A stretch of 64,000 nucleotides of DNA, from contig JAADJZ010000011.1 of NCBI GenBank assembly GCA_011032825.1, positions 248,001-312,000 on the forward strand, in the 5' to 3' direction. The position numbers and the translations under genes are program-made. The notes below the pieces were generated by a model, which made no database searches, was not told where the DNA came from, and was given only the letters and a program-made list of their open reading frames with translations. Origin of the DNA: Massariosphaeria phaeospora. Taxonomy: Eukaryota; Ascomycota; Dothideomycetes; Pleosporales. Positions 11,323-23,392 of the stretch are shown here, piece by piece. The stretch's first letter is position 1; the number at the start of each line of letters is the position of its first letter.

Positions 11323-11823
11323 TGTTACAAACAAAGACGATACTAGGTATCGTAGACTAAGCAACGACGTAGAAAAGTTGTTAGAGCTTGCAAGTTTGCA
11401 AGACGAAAGTACAGCAATGCGCAAAGCAAAATTAGGTTAGCAGTTACGTAATAGTAATTAGTGCGATTAGAGCTTTAGCGAACTAAGTACACTAAGCAGC
11501 GAGCGCTTAGCTAGCCTAAAGCGCTTAGCAACTAAGCACACTAAGCAAACTAAGTAGAACGCTTTTAGCAAAGAATTGTAGAACTATATAGATTAGCAGA
11601 ATTTCTTTTACAGTTTGAATTCTTTGTAGTTAACTTTTCTAAGTACATTTTATACATAGATTAAATCTTTAGGCAACAAATTGTTACTTTGTTATTCTAT
11701 TCAAAATAAAATTAAGATTGTTCTTTTGTTGTTATTAAGCTTTTTGAACACAAAACAATCTCTTAGGCAAAACTTTCAAGTCTAATAACTTGTACCTTTA
11801 GTAAAAGAACACTTTTAATAACA
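11323..11823 (+). repeat. 5' LTR of Chr1 copy B
   Basis: 501 bp, TGTTAC...AATAACA. It matches the 3' LTR at 17985-18485 and the solo LTR at 26579-27079, with differences mainly C/T and G/A. The following sequence, CTTTAACTACTTTAGG, is the primer-binding region by position. Copy C has CGTTAACTACTTTAGG there. Confidence 0.93.
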
Positions 11824-14800
11824 CTTTAACTACTTTAGGTTTAAAACTAAAATAACATAGTAATACTTACGAGCTTACGCACAACGAGCAGCAGCGTTAC
11901 TACACCTACAACGAACTTAGCAGCTGTAATAGCGAAGCAAGCTAACTAGATACAGCAGCAAGCAAAATAGATTTAAAAACTATTAGCAGTAGTTACGAAG
12001 CTTTAAAGTAAGCTAAAAGAAAAGTTAGCAAAAGCTCTCTCTCTAGAGAAATATAGCAAAGAAAAAAAAAACTTAAAACTTTTTTTTACTAACGTAGACT
12101 TTTACTGCTGTTATTATAGCAACAGCTTCTACATAGATTAAAACAAGATTTTAGCAGCTAGAATGCACATGAAAGACAACGCAGCAAAATAGTTTTAGCT
12201 ATACGCAAAAAATTACGTAACGCACGCTAAAAACGTAAAAAAAATAAAGCAAGACACAAAGCGCATTTTTAAAAACTAAAAGTTGTTTAAGCAGAAACTT
12301 TATACGATTTACAACGAAGTAAACAAAACGCAGCAAGCAATAAACTAACTTAGACTACTTAAGCAAAAAAGCTTAGCTAGCGAGTATACAATTAAATTTA
12401 AAAAAATTTAAGCTAAAGTAGACAATGTAGAAAAACGCAGCTTATGCAAGTTTTACTACGCAAAGTTAAAAAAACACGTAAAAAATAAAATTAGTTAAAA
12501 CAAAAAACTAGAGAAACTTAACGAGTTAATTAAAACTGTAGTACAAATTAACAACTAACTATAGCAACAATAGTAGAAACGCAAGTTTACTATTAAACTA
12601 TACATACGCCTAGTAGCAACGACTAAAAAAACTTATTACTACGACTTAATAAATATCGACAGCGTTGAACGAGTTTAAAACGACAAACTACTACAAAAGC
12701 AGTTTAACAAAAAAAACGCTACTTTAACAAAACAAAACTCTAAAAACGAGCTGTTAAAAAAAAAACGCTAAAAACGTTACAACAATAAAGTATGTTTTTA
12801 ATATAGCAAAAACAAACACTTCTGCAAAAACTGCTTAAAAATACAACAAAAAGTAGCAGGCGCACAAGCTGCTACTATTGCTATAGTTTAACTACAGCAA
12901 GTAGCTACACTATACTTAAAAAACTTTAAAAAATTAAAAGACAATTAGATTTAAGTAGAAAGTCTTAAAAACGTTGCAAAGCTAACAAACAAAAACAACA
13001 AAGAACTATTAATTTTACAAGTCTAAAAAATCAACGAACAGCTATAGAACTACGAATGCTAAATGTGCAGCTAGAAAACCTACATTGCCTAGTATTGCAA
13101 AAACAAGTTCTATACGCTTTAAATTAAAAAACTACAAAAATAGAAAGTTGCAAACGCAGCAATAGCACAACAAAAGCTAACAAAAAAAAATACAGTTTGC
13201 AAATTAAGAAAATTACAAAAACCTACTTTAGCACTAATGCAACGAAAAGAACTGTGTATACTACGTAAACAACAAAATCTTCGCTTAGCAACAGCTAAAA
13301 TTACTATTACATATTTTACTTAAAAACGGCGAGTGTATAGTAACAAAGTGTTACGTACACAACTACAACAACTAGTTAAAAAACTATAGCAGCAGCTATA
13401 AATAGGCGTAGTGTTACAATAAAAAATGTTAAACACACTAGTTTTGCAAGCATATTACAGAATAGTAGCCTATAAGTTTAAAAAACAAAGACTACTTAGA
13501 ATGCAACAACGAATTATGCGCAAAAAACTACAAAACGTGCGAGAAAGCACGTTAGCTATTTTGCACTACAAAATACACTATTTATAAGCTATAAAAAAAT
13601 GCAACAAAATAAAATTTTAAAAACTAAAACTACGACAAGTTTTTAAAACTTTAGAAATGCTTCGCTAACAAGTGCAACTACTACGAGCAATAAAATATTC
13701 TAAAAAAACAAGCCTTAAAAGCTTTTTTAGCAAAAAACTAGCGAGCTACTAAACCTATAGTTAGAATAGTATAAGCGCTTTTAGCACAACTGTACGTAGC
13801 GTACAAAAAACGCAACTAGAACAGAATTACATAAAAGTAAAAGCGAAAGTTGCAAGCTAAAAGCTTACTGCACTACTTAATAGTAGAGCTGCCTAGACAT
13901 TAGTTTCTCTAGAATAAGTAAAAAAAAACAGAATACTTTACTAAGTTAAGAATTAACTGATACAAATAGTGTTAGCTAACAGACAACTACTAGAATATAA
14001 AAACAGTTTAATTAACTTTAAAACTTAGAAAGTTAAGTTAGAAGTTGCGAGTATTAGGCACTAACAGCGTATTAATATTATAAACTTTAAAAGTTTTAAC
14101 ATGTATATTAAATACAACTAGCTACAAAAACACAACTTTAACGTTAATTAAAAAAACGAAACAATACGCAGCTAAAGGCTTAAAAAGAAAGTCGCTACAG
14201 TACTACAAAATAGTTTAACAATTTAGAGCTTACTTAAAAACAAAAGAATTAGTTTAATTTTACTTTACAAAATCGCGAGAATCTGTAAAAAAAACTCTTA
14301 GCAAATAAGCGTTATATAGATACAACAAGTTGCGCTTCTAAAAATAAGCAAACTACAATTTAACTTTTTTAAAAAATAAAAAAAAGAGTTTAAAAACCTC
14401 TCTACTAAATACTAAACAGAGTTTGAAAGTTTTTTTAAAAAAAACAAAAAGCACGACTTAGCAAACTACTAAAAATAGAATTACAAAATTATTCCTAAAA
14501 AAAGAACAAAACTACGATTAAGACTAATGTACTCTCTAACTTACAACTAGCAAAAAAAATTAAAAAAATACATTTAAAGAAATATCTAGCGAGAATATAT
14601 ACAACCAAGCGAAAGCTTAATAGCGTCGCCAATATTGTTTGTACTAAAGAAAAACGAAGAATTAAAACTGTGCGTAGACTACTGACAGCTTAACAACGTT
14701 ACACAAAAAAACTAATACTTACTACCGCTTATTTAAAAGCTTATAAATTAACTTTAAAAAGTAAAATAAATTACAAAACTTAACGTACGAGACAGATACT

Positions 14801-17260
14801 ATTGCATTAAAATTGCAAAAGAGCACGAATAGTTAACAGCTTTTAAAACTTAATACAGACTATATAAGTACTAGGTTATGCTATTTAAACTAACTAATGC
14901 CTTAGCTACGTTTTAGGCCCTAATTAACGAAGTACTATATAAATACTTAAACATCTTTGTTACAGCGTACTTAGACAACGTATTAATATACTTTAAAAAA
15001 ACGCTCGAAAAACATTAAAAGCATGTTAAAAAAGTGCTACAAAAAATAAAGCAGTACTAACTACTACTTTACTCGAAAAAGTGTAAATTTTACGTTACAA
15101 AAACTAGCTATCTAGAATTTATTATCTTAAGAGAAAGTGTGTTTATAAACTTAAAAAAAATTTAAACTATACAGAAATAGCTAACGCCTAAAATAGTAAA
15201 AAACGTGTAGTTTTTTTTAAAATTTGCTAATTTCTATTAAAAGTTTATTAAAAATTACTCTAAAACTACGACACCGCTCTTAGAAGTTACTAAAAAAAAT
15301 AAAAAGTTTAAGTAAACAAAAGCACAAGAACAAGCGTTTTAAGAACTTAAAAAGAAGTTTACTACGACACTAATGCTACAAATGCACAACCTAAAGAAAA
15401 AAACTTAAGTAAAAACTAATGCTTTAGATTATGCATTAGAAGCAATACTCTTGCAGCAATGCAACGATAGAAAATAGAAACTAGTGTTCTACTATTCTAG
15501 AAAGTTCTTAGGAGTAGAACTTAACTACGACGTTTACGACAAGGAACTATTAGCAATAATAAACACTTTCAAACAATAAAAAGCACAGCTAAAAGAAGCA
15601 AGACATTAAGTACAAGTGTACTTTAATTACTAAAACTTTACTAGCTTTACTACAACAAAGAAATTAAACAAATAACAAGTTAAATAAGCTGAATTTATAG
15701 CAGATTACAACATTAAGATTTACTATTGCAAAGAAACTAACAATAGAGCCGCAAACGCGCTTAGTCGAAGATTAGATTTTATAAAAACTAACAAACTAGT
15801 TACGCATAACCTAGTATTACGACGGAACTTAGACAGAACTCTTGAATACAACTAACTACAATTAGCTAAAATAGCTAAAATTACAAGCATCAAAGAAAAA
15901 ATGCATTAAGAATAAAGCAAAGACGATTAACAAAGATAGATAGTTACAAACGACACTTAAGCTATACAGCTTATTTAGAAATTACATGCTTCACAAGCAT
16001 ATAGACACTTAAGAATTAACAAAATAGTTTAACAAATTTTAAACGAGTACTTAATGCTCTATGTACAAAACATAGTTTAGAAAGTAGTAAGCAACTGTTT
16101 AAATTGCTTAAAGAACAAACTTAAGAAACACAAGCTCTACGAATTACTTTAACCGCTAGAACTACCTACACGCTTATGAATTAGCGTTACAATAGACTTT
16201 ATAGTAAAGCTTTTAAAATTGTTAAAACTCGAATTAGCACGGCTATGCAACTCGATCTTGGTAATCGTAGATTAATTAACCAAAAAAATTACATTTTGTA
16301 CCAAAAGAAAAGTCAATTACGGCAGAAGAAATAGCTTACGAAGTTACAAAGACACTCGTCGCTAATTACAAATTGCTAGAACAGTTTATTACTAATAGAA
16401 ACAAACTGTTTACATTAAAGTTTTAGAATACGTTCTTAGCCTAGTTAAAGGTTGCGAAGAAATTATCGACTAGTTTTCACTCGCAAATAGACAACTAAAC
16501 GCTAGAACAGTACTTACGAATGTACACTAACAAGCTGCAAAACAACTAGGTTAAACTTTTGCTAACAGCACAATTAGCTTACAACAGCACGAAGCTCACA
16601 ACTACAAGATACTCGCTTTACTACGCAAATTATAGATATAAGCTAGTAGCTTATTAAAATTTAAAGAACATTGAAAGCGTTTCGCTAGCAGCAAACGACA
16701 AAGCTTTTAGAATGCAAGAATTATACAACAAATTGAGCTAACAAATTGCTTAAAGAAACTTTACAACAGCTAAGTTAGAAAACAAAAAAAAGCTTAAGAA
16801 ACTAACTTTTAAGAAGAGAAATAGAGTTTTCCTCTTACGAAAAAACCTAAAAACTAAACAACTATGCAACAAGTTAGACAACTTTCAAATAAAACCGTTT
16901 AAAATCTTAAAAGTTAAAAAACTTGTATTATTTAAACTACAGCTACTTACAAGCATGCGCATACATCTAGTTTTTTACAAATTACTTCTTAAACCAGCAC
17001 TACTAAACGCCGAAGTAGCAACTAATATCAAACTCGAAGACAAAGAGTACGAAGTCGAAGAAGTCAAAGACCTACAGAAGTTTAAACGTTAGTAGAAATA
17101 TATAGTTAAATAGCAAGAATAGCTAGAAAGCTAGAACACATAGGAACTAATATAGAATTTTACAAACTACAAGAAACTAGTACGAAAGTATTACTAGCAA
17201 AATCTAGAGGCAGGAAATTCAAGTTTTTCAAAAAAGCAAAAAAGTCAAAAAAAAAAAAAC
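11824..17260 (+). pseudogene. gag-pol polyprotein relic (Chr1 copy B)
   Basis: One long frame from about 11.9 kb to 16.28 kb, then a shifted frame to the end. Domains: leader and gag with a zinc knuckle near 13058-13099 whose His is Tyr (C..C....Y....C); Gln/Lys-rich linker; reverse transcriptase with KLCVDY (about 14665-14682) and YLDN for YLDD (14968-14979); RNase H (about 15400-15760, KTNALDYALEAIL); integrase with a zinc-finger part and LELPTRLRISVTIDFIV; then GPF/Y-like and chromodomain parts (about 16870-17200). A one-base change in an A-run near 16280 shifts the integrase frame. Stops fall throughout. In a live element these proteins package, copy and integrate the RNA. Confidence 0.92.
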
Positions 17261-17284
17261 AAGCAAAGAAGAGTTAGTTTGTAA

Positions 17285-17725
17285 CTAGCTTAAGTTAGTT
17301 GAAAGCGTTTTAAATAGTAGTAGTATAGGACTATTGGTAGAAGCTGTACTCTTAGAATCAACAGCAGCGCTAAACTGCGCAGCTTCTAGTTTCTTTAGCT
17401 TTTCAATAGCAACCTACTTATTAGCAAAACGCTAATTTTTTTTTATCTTAGCAATAGAAAGCTCTACTTAAAAAGTAGCAGCATAAAACTTTGCTGCGGA
17501 CACTAGCTAAGCAGCCTAGATTCGTGCAAACAGCACCTGTTGCTTAGCTAGCAAAAGCTAATGTTGCAAGTTGCAACGCTTTTGTTAAAAAGCTGCTTAC
17601 TTTTTTTTCGTTAGAGCAAGATCGTAGAGCGCGCTAGACTAAAAGCATTTAGCACACTTATCTAACGAGAGATTAACTAGGCACTTTAGGTTTTTCTTAG
17701 AACAACGGCCGCAAGGAGCAGGCAT
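17285..17725 (-). pseudogene. Antisense Cys-rich ORF of Chr1 copy B
   Basis: Opposite strand to pol, 147 codons from the ATG at 17725 to the stop at 17285-17287. It begins MPAPCGRCSKKNLKCLV and then DKCAKC, giving two CxxC pairs that could hold a metal. A helical, charged region with several RIP-type stops follows (VELSIAKIKK, VAIEKLKKLEAA). Length, start and stop are the same as in copy A (3706-4146). It lies between the chromodomain and the polypurine tract, tail-to-tail with pol. Function unknown. The conserved length across copies argues for a real gene of the element. Confidence 0.72.
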
Positions 17726-17984
17726 TTTTAAACTAGTTTTACAAATACAAGCAACTTGATTGTAACAATAGCAAGTTAACTTAGAGCACGAATCTACAGA
17801 AGGCGAAGACTTGAGCATAGTTAAATTTAAAAACTCAAAAGAATACAAAAGAAAGCTACGACACGACAAGAATTGAGGTTAACCTACTTTTATACAAAAC
17901 AGCACTTTTGATGCAAAGCACAAAAAGAACTAGCACAGCACAGCAAAACAGCTATTAAGACAATATTCTTAAAGAAAAAGATAA

Positions 17985-18485
17985 TATTACAAATAGAGAT
18001 AATACTAGGTATCGTAGACTAAGCAACGACGCAGAAGAGTTGTTAAAGCTTGCAAGTTTGCAAAACGAGAGTACAGCAATGCGCGAAGCAGAATTAGGTT
18101 AGCAGTTACGTAATAGTAATTAGTGCGATTAGAGTTTTAGCAGACTAAGTATACTAAGCAGCGAGCGCTTAGCTAGCCTAAAGCGCTTAGCAACTAAGCA
18201 CACTAAGCGGACTAAGTAGAACGCTTTTAGCAAAGAATCGTAGAACTATATAGATTAGTAGGATTTTCTTTATAGTTTGAATTCTTTGTAGTTAACTCTT
18301 TTAAGTACATTTTATACATAGATTAGATCTATAGGCAACAGATTGTTACTTTGTTATTCTATTCAAGATAAAATTAAAATTGTTCTTTTGTTGTTATCAA
18401 GCTTTTCGAACATAGAACAATTTCTTAGGCGGAACCTTCGAGTTCGATAACTCGTACCTTCGGTAAGAGAACACCTCTAATAACA
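17985..18485 (+). repeat. 3' LTR of Chr1 copy B
   Basis: 501 bp, ending AATAACA. Its first dinucleotide is TA instead of TG, a G-to-A change at the terminus. It is preceded by the purine tract AAAGAAAAAGATAA. Confidence 0.93.
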
Positions 18486-18490
18486 TTTGT

Positions 18491-18627
18491 TTGCTTATTA
18501 CTTCGATTTAGTTAGCTTGCTTTGCTAATACTATTGCTGCGGTGCGCTATAGCGCTTTAGCGCTGCTACTACTTAAGCTTGCTAAAGTTATTATATTGTC
18601 TTAGTTCTAAACCTAAAGTAGTTAACG
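18491..18627 (-). other. Leader of Chr1 copy C cut off by copy B
   Basis: Reverse complement of the sequence just inside a Chr1 5' LTR, including the AACTACTTTAGGTTTAGAACTAAG primer-site neighbourhood, which matches copy B 11824-11960. It shows that the LTR at 18628-19138 is not solo but belongs to copy C. Confidence 0.85.
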
Positions 18628-19138
18628 TGTTATTAAAAGTGTTTTTTTACTAAAGGTATTTGTAATTGGACTTAAAAATTTTGCTTAAGAAATTGTTCTA
18701 TGTTTAGAGAGCTTAATAATAACAAAAAAAACAATTTTAATTCTATCTTAGATAGAATAACAAAGTAACAATCTATTGCTTATAGATCTAATCTATGTAT
18801 AAAATGTACTTAAAAGAGTTAACTACAAAGAATTTAAATTGTAAAAGAAATTTTGCTAATCTATATAATTCTATAATTCTTTGCTAAAAGCGTTTTGCTT
18901 TGCTTGCTTAGTGTGCTTAGCTTAAGCACTCTAAGCACTTTAAGCGTAGTTCTACTTAGTTTGCTAAAACTAAGCGTTGTTCTGCTTAGTTCGCTAAAAC
19001 TAAGCGCTGTTACGTAACTGCTAACTTAATTCTGCCTTGCGCGTTTTTGTACTTCTATTTTGCAAACTTATAAGTTTAAACAACTTGTTTACGTTGTTGC
19101 TTAGTTTACAATACCTAGTATCTTTTTTGTTTGTAACA
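18628..19138 (-). repeat. 5' LTR of Chr1 copy C
   Basis: Reverse-oriented LTR of about 511 bp, TGTTAC...AATAACA on the minus strand. It has a few small length differences from the 501-bp copies. The flank at 19139-19143 is CTAGG; its partner at the other end of copy C is lost. Confidence 0.9.
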
Positions 19139-19478
19139 CTAGGCTATACGCTATAAAATCTATATAGAACTATAATTTAAAGTATATAACAAACTATCAA
19201 AGAGTTTTACTATTTATTATAGTAGTTAAGTACTAGAAGTAGAAGTTAGAAACTAAGCGAATTTTATTATTCTCAAACCTTAATAGCTCTAGCTATAATA
19301 GTTCTATTTAGGTAACTTTTAGTAGATTTTAAAGAGCTAGACTAGAGCTTTAAAATAGTGTAAAGATTATCTAGATAGCTCTACTATTAGGAAAGTTATT
19401 AAGATTTGAACCTAAGGATTTAATGCTAAGAAAAAGTAGCCGGCTCGGTTATCTAGCCGGCTTGGTAATTTATTACGT
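19139..19478. mobile_element. Right arm of a long-inverted-repeat MITE
   Basis: Parts match the right arm of the element at 489-3244 (GGTAACTTTTAGTAGATTTT and the ACTATTAGGAAAG segment). The outer end is different: two AGCCGGCT boxes 17 nt apart, then ...TTATTACGT followed by TA at 19479-19480. The left arm is absent, the sequence starting exactly at the copy C LTR. Confidence 0.75.
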
Positions 19479-19505
19479 TATAATAAAAGTTTGCGTAAAC
19501 ACTTA

Positions 19506-21361
19506 ACGTAATCCACTACTAAGTAGAACACTCTACTAAGTAGAACAAAAAGCCTTAGCATAACCAACTTATGTTACGCATTTTTAATTTTATCTCTATT
19601 AAACAAAGAGCCTACGTACGTCGTGCTAGCATCTAATTTAGAAAATGCTTTTGTATTTTTTTTGCACGTTTGCGCATTGTGCCTAGTTTCGCCGCAGTTT
19701 CTACAGCGCCGTAGAGCTAGTTAAGCTTGTTTTTAATTACTACTACTACAAGCTTTCTTTGATTGCTAAAGCCTTGTAGACGTCTTGGTAGCTACTTGCG
19801 CTGCAGCACTTTTATACTCTATAGTACTACTTTGCTAAATCTACTTTCTTTTGCGCAATTTTTGCTTAGTTATCTTTGCTAGTTGCTTTTTAAGCTCTTT
19901 GTTGCGAGCAGCAAGAAGCGCGTTTTGGTGCAGCATTAGCTTACTACTTTTTATAAGCTAAAAGAAGCTTGCCTAAGCTATAACAAGTAATTGAGTAAAA
20001 AACTCGCGTACAAGCTTTGACTAAGATCTAAACTCGTGCGTATTGCTTAGTGTTTTTAACTACTACAGCGTTTCTAGTGCGAAAGGTAGTAGCGAGGTAC
20101 ACAGTTGTACTTTAAGACAATTAAAAACTACCTGCGCGTTGATAAGAACTAGCTTTAAAACCTTAAAAGCTTTCTTGCAGTTCTTTATTGTAGATACTTT
20201 AAAAAACGCGTTTCTAAAGGCTAGCAGAAAGCTTTCTTTGTTAATATAGAAAACGCGCTAGCGTGCTAAGTTTCTAACACGCTAAGAGTACTTGCGCTTT
20301 AATAGCAAAAAGCAAACTACGTTAAGTAGCTAGAGAATGTGCAACGAGTAAAGTAGCATGCAAAAAGTAAAAATCTTGTTTTTAAAGCAATAGTTCTTGA
20401 ACTTCTAGTTAAAGTAGCTTTTGTGCTCGTTAAGTATAAGCAGCTTGTATGCTTTTACCTAGCGCGCTTTTGTATGCGCGTTAAAGTGCTTTAACTACTC
20501 TAAACTAAGCGCGTTGTTAGTCTAGCCGTTTTCAAAGACTAAAAGCTTTCAATTGCGCGGTATTAAAGCTTTCTCGTACTACGCTAAGATGTAAACGCGT
20601 TTTTTGTAGATAATAAAAAGCGAGATCGCGTACCTAGTAGCGCAGATGCTTTGGATTACTATAACTTACTTGCGATTACCTAGCTAAACTAGCTTACTAC
20701 TTAGAACAAGCGCGTTTTTCTAAACCTATAACGACTTTCATAGAGCTAATAACGCTTATCTAGAAGCTAGTTTTATCAAAGTTGTGCACGTCGTCGTTAT
20801 AGACGCCGTACTTAGCTTTGGTTTTCTCTACTAGCTTAAACTACGCGCCAATAACCGCAGAATCTTCTTGCAGTATTCTCTGCCTATTCTTTGCTCAATT
20901 AAAAGCTATTTTAAGCTTAGCTAAACGCGTTACGAAGCGCTTAGTTTAGTGCTTGCCAACTAGCTTACTACTGTGTACAGCTAGCAGTTTATTAGCTATA
21001 TCTGCTACCTCGCACAGCTAGAGCGCAAATTCTCGCGAATCGAAGTTGAGAATATATTAAACAATTGTTTGCTCTTTAGTTGCAGTGAGCTTATGTTAAG
21101 CGTAGCGAGTTTTAAAGCAATGCGTAACTTCTTTGCGTTAGCAAAAGAGTGTTGTAAAAAGTACCTCAAATGCCTTAGCAGCGCGTTGAAAGCTTTGGAA
21201 TTGTTAGCTATTATAAGCAGAAAGAGCAAGCTAAATTCTGCTTTCTTAGTTAGATAATTGCGCGTTTTGTTGTTGAGACATGTTGCGTTGATAAAGAAGT
21301 AGAAGTTTCTAGCAGAAACTGTTCTACTTAGTAAAGTGTTCTACTTAGTAGTAGATTACGT
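19506..21361 (-). mobile_element. pogo/Fot1-like transposon P2 (1856 bp)
   Basis: Complete element. Inverted termini ACGTAATC(C/T)ACTACTAAG, with TACTAAGTAGAACA boxes 17 nt apart. TA duplications at 19504-19505 and 21362-21363. One minus-strand transposase gene fills it. It belongs to the same family as the elements at 36742-38544 and 44752-46600, judged by shared protein segments. Confidence 0.93.
19574..21281 (-). pseudogene. pogo/Fot1 transposase of P2
   Basis: Reads from ATG at 21281 (MSQQQNAQ) to the stop at 19574-19576. The N-terminal part has the family pattern TKEQTIVQYILNFDSREFA followed by CEVADIANKLL. The DDE core and the QPLDV-type block lie near 20330-20270. The C-terminal CX2CX4HX4C knuckle is near 19690-19650 (RHNAQTC), then STTYVGSLFN. 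The span is not an exact multiple of three, so at least one indel is likely. The antisense open stretches at 20043-20249 and 21069-21257, and the off-frame one at 21005-21229, are shadows. Confidence 0.88.
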
Positions 21362-21363
21362 TA

Positions 21364-21711
21364 AGAAAAGCTTTTATTATTAGAAAAAGTTACTAGTAAA
21401 AATGCACTAATTGCAAGCTTGCAATGTTTATTTAATAATTCCGCAACGTTGCTAATATTTGCAAAATACTAATTCTAAGTTGCTATATTAGAAGTTACTC
21501 GAATATTACTTTTATAACTTGTTAATTTACTCTATAACGCGTAGGCTTGCAATAATTCTGCTAAGCCTGCTTACTAAGCAACTAAATTTTAAACAAATAA
21601 AGCGACTTTTTTTCTTCAAAATGCGCTAAAAATTATAATAGTATTTCTGCTAGTTATAGAGATATAGCAGTTTAAAAAACGTAAATTAAAAAAAAGTTTT
21701 TAAAAAACTTC
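21364..21711. other. Unassigned A+T-rich spacer
   Basis: Between two TA-flanked pogo elements. I see no frame, inverted repeat or match elsewhere in the window. Confidence 0.5.
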
Positions 21712-21713
21712 TA

Positions 21714-23390
21714 ATGTACTTTACGAGTTAGCTGAACACATAGGTTAGCCGAATACTTTTGCCAAGCTCCTACCAAAACTACTTTATTTTAGCGCAAAAC
21801 AGCTTACTTTGGTCTTGTATAGAACAATGCAACTTAAGATATTATTTAAAGTTTACTTCTACTACTTGCTTATACGTACGCAAGTTATGCTTAGTTTAAT
21901 TGCACTGCTCGCATTGCTTTTAAGTTAGCTTACTTTCTTTAGCACGCACTTGCGTTTTTAGCTTCTTTTTATTACTATGCGCTCTAAACTCTTTTAGAGC
22001 AGTTAGACAAGCTTTATTTTTAACTATTAAAGTTTTTTTTGCTTAAACTCGTTTCTTTTTATGCGATCTACGTTGCGTAGCAGCTTTTTTTGCTACTCGA
22101 AGCTTTGTAATTTTCTTTTGCGCTAACACTAGCTTGTGCGCGATAATTGCTGCTTCTTTTAAAACTTTTTTAAAGGCTTTTACTATAAACGTTGGTAAGC
22201 TATTTACATACTTTTAAATTCTTGCCTTTACAAACGTTAATTGCGACCTAAATTTAAAAGTATTGCTTAGAGTTTGCAACTGCTAGGGCTTGTTGTTAAT
22301 AAGTAGTAGTAGTAATAGAGTACGCAACTAGACGTTAAAAGCTGTTATAACCTGTTCTAGGTTAAACAGAACCAATCTAGCGCTTTAAAACTCTTTTTGA
22401 ATATTACTAAAAGTAATTGCTACATTATAGGCGCGTATAAAGCATAGTAGAAACTTAAGTTTTGTAATGTAAGTAATTTGGTTGCGCATAAGATTTTTAG
22501 CTTAGCGCTTGTACGCTTTCTTTAAAAAAGCAAAACAACCTATATTAAAAAGCTGCAAAAAGTGCAGAAGCATGCAAATAGTAATAATCTTGTTTTCTTT
22601 GTAGTACTGCTAGAAATCAAGCGAGTCGTAGCTTTTATAGCCGTCGATAATAAAGAGCTAATAAGCGCCTACAACTTTTCTTTTTGTATGCTCGTTAAAG
22701 TGCTTTAACTACTACAGCTTAAGCTTATTTGTTGTCTAGCCGTTTTTAGAAACTGCAATAACCTAGTCTTAAAGCAGATTCTTTTTCTTGTACTAAGCAA
22801 AGAGGTAATAGCAGCTTTTAAAAATAATAAAAAGTAAAATAGCTTACTTTGTCGCGTTGATGCTTTGGATAACTATTGTTTACTTTCTATTACCTTGCTG
22901 TATTGCCTTTTGTACTTCCGATTGAACTTTATTGTAAACTTAGAGCAGTGCTTAACCTACGTACTAAGCTAGTTTAAGCTAACCTAGTCAAGATTGCGCT
23001 TTGCGCGCAAGGAATTGGCTATATTAACTACAGCTGCGAGCCTAAAGAGAAATCCGCGCGTAATAAGCTTAAGTATATGCTCAACAACTACTTTTTCCTT
23101 AAGCTTAGTTAGATTTCTCGATTTAAGCTAGCGATCTGCTTGTAAAAGCTATTTAGCGCGTTAATTGCTTAGTGTTGTGTAAAAGACATTGTAGATAGCT
23201 GCAGCGCGTTGCTAAAACAGTGTTGCGTTTTGTTTAAAAGCTTAAAAAGCAAGCTGTAACGTTATCTAACGTTCGTTAGAAAAGTCTATTTAGTATTGTT
23301 GTTAAAGCATTACGTAGAAAAGTAGTTTTGGTAGAAGCTTAGCAAAAGTATTCGGCTAACCTGTATGTTCGGCTAACTCGTAAAGTACGT
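21714..23390 (-). mobile_element. pogo-like transposon P3 (1677 bp) with transposase relic
   Basis: Termini match as inverted repeats of about 48 bp (ACGTACTTTACGAGTTAGCC), with one mutated start (ATGTAC at 21714). GTTAGCCGAA boxes are 17 nt apart. TA duplications at 21712-21713 and 23391-23392. The minus strand encodes a transposase over about 23330-21850: CEVxD-type N-terminus, DDE core with FIIDGYKSYDSL near 22640, a C-terminal knuckle (QCEQCN.TKHNLRT) near 21920-21890, and a basic tail. The frame is interrupted by stops and several probable indels. It is the intact-length counterpart of the split element at 50400-57950 and supplies the empty site for element H. Confidence 0.9.
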
Positions 23391-23392
23391 TA

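Larger units (their letters stand above)
11323..18485 (+). mobile_element. Complete Ty3/gypsy chromovirus Chr1 copy B (7163 bp)
   Basis: Both LTRs are present (501 bp each), with TG...CA ends in the 5' LTR and TA...CA in the 3' LTR after one mutation. It is flanked by the 5-bp duplication TTTGT (11318-11322 and 18486-18490). It is inserted in copy C in opposite orientation, so it is younger than C. It contains leader, gag, protease, reverse transcriptase, RNase H, integrase, chromodomain, an antisense ORF, a polypurine tract (about 17971-17984) and the LTR. It is the reference copy for this family in the window, though dead by mutation. Confidence 0.95.
7979..19138 (-). mobile_element. Ty3/gypsy chromovirus Chr1 copy C, split by copy B
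   Basis: Minus-strand element in two pieces: 5' LTR plus leader at 18491-19138, and gag to reverse transcriptase at 7979-11322. Joining the pieces across copy B gives a continuous match to copy B's own leader and gag (copy B about 11824-12060). The target TTTGT is duplicated at 11318-11322 and 18486-18490. Everything after the early RNase H region, including the 3' LTR, is missing at the 7979 junction. No target duplication can be verified for copy C itself. Confidence 0.9.

Noticed and set aside
18628..19138. Solo LTR
   Set aside because: The adjoining leader (18491-18627) and the gag block beyond copy B show it is the 5' LTR of copy C.
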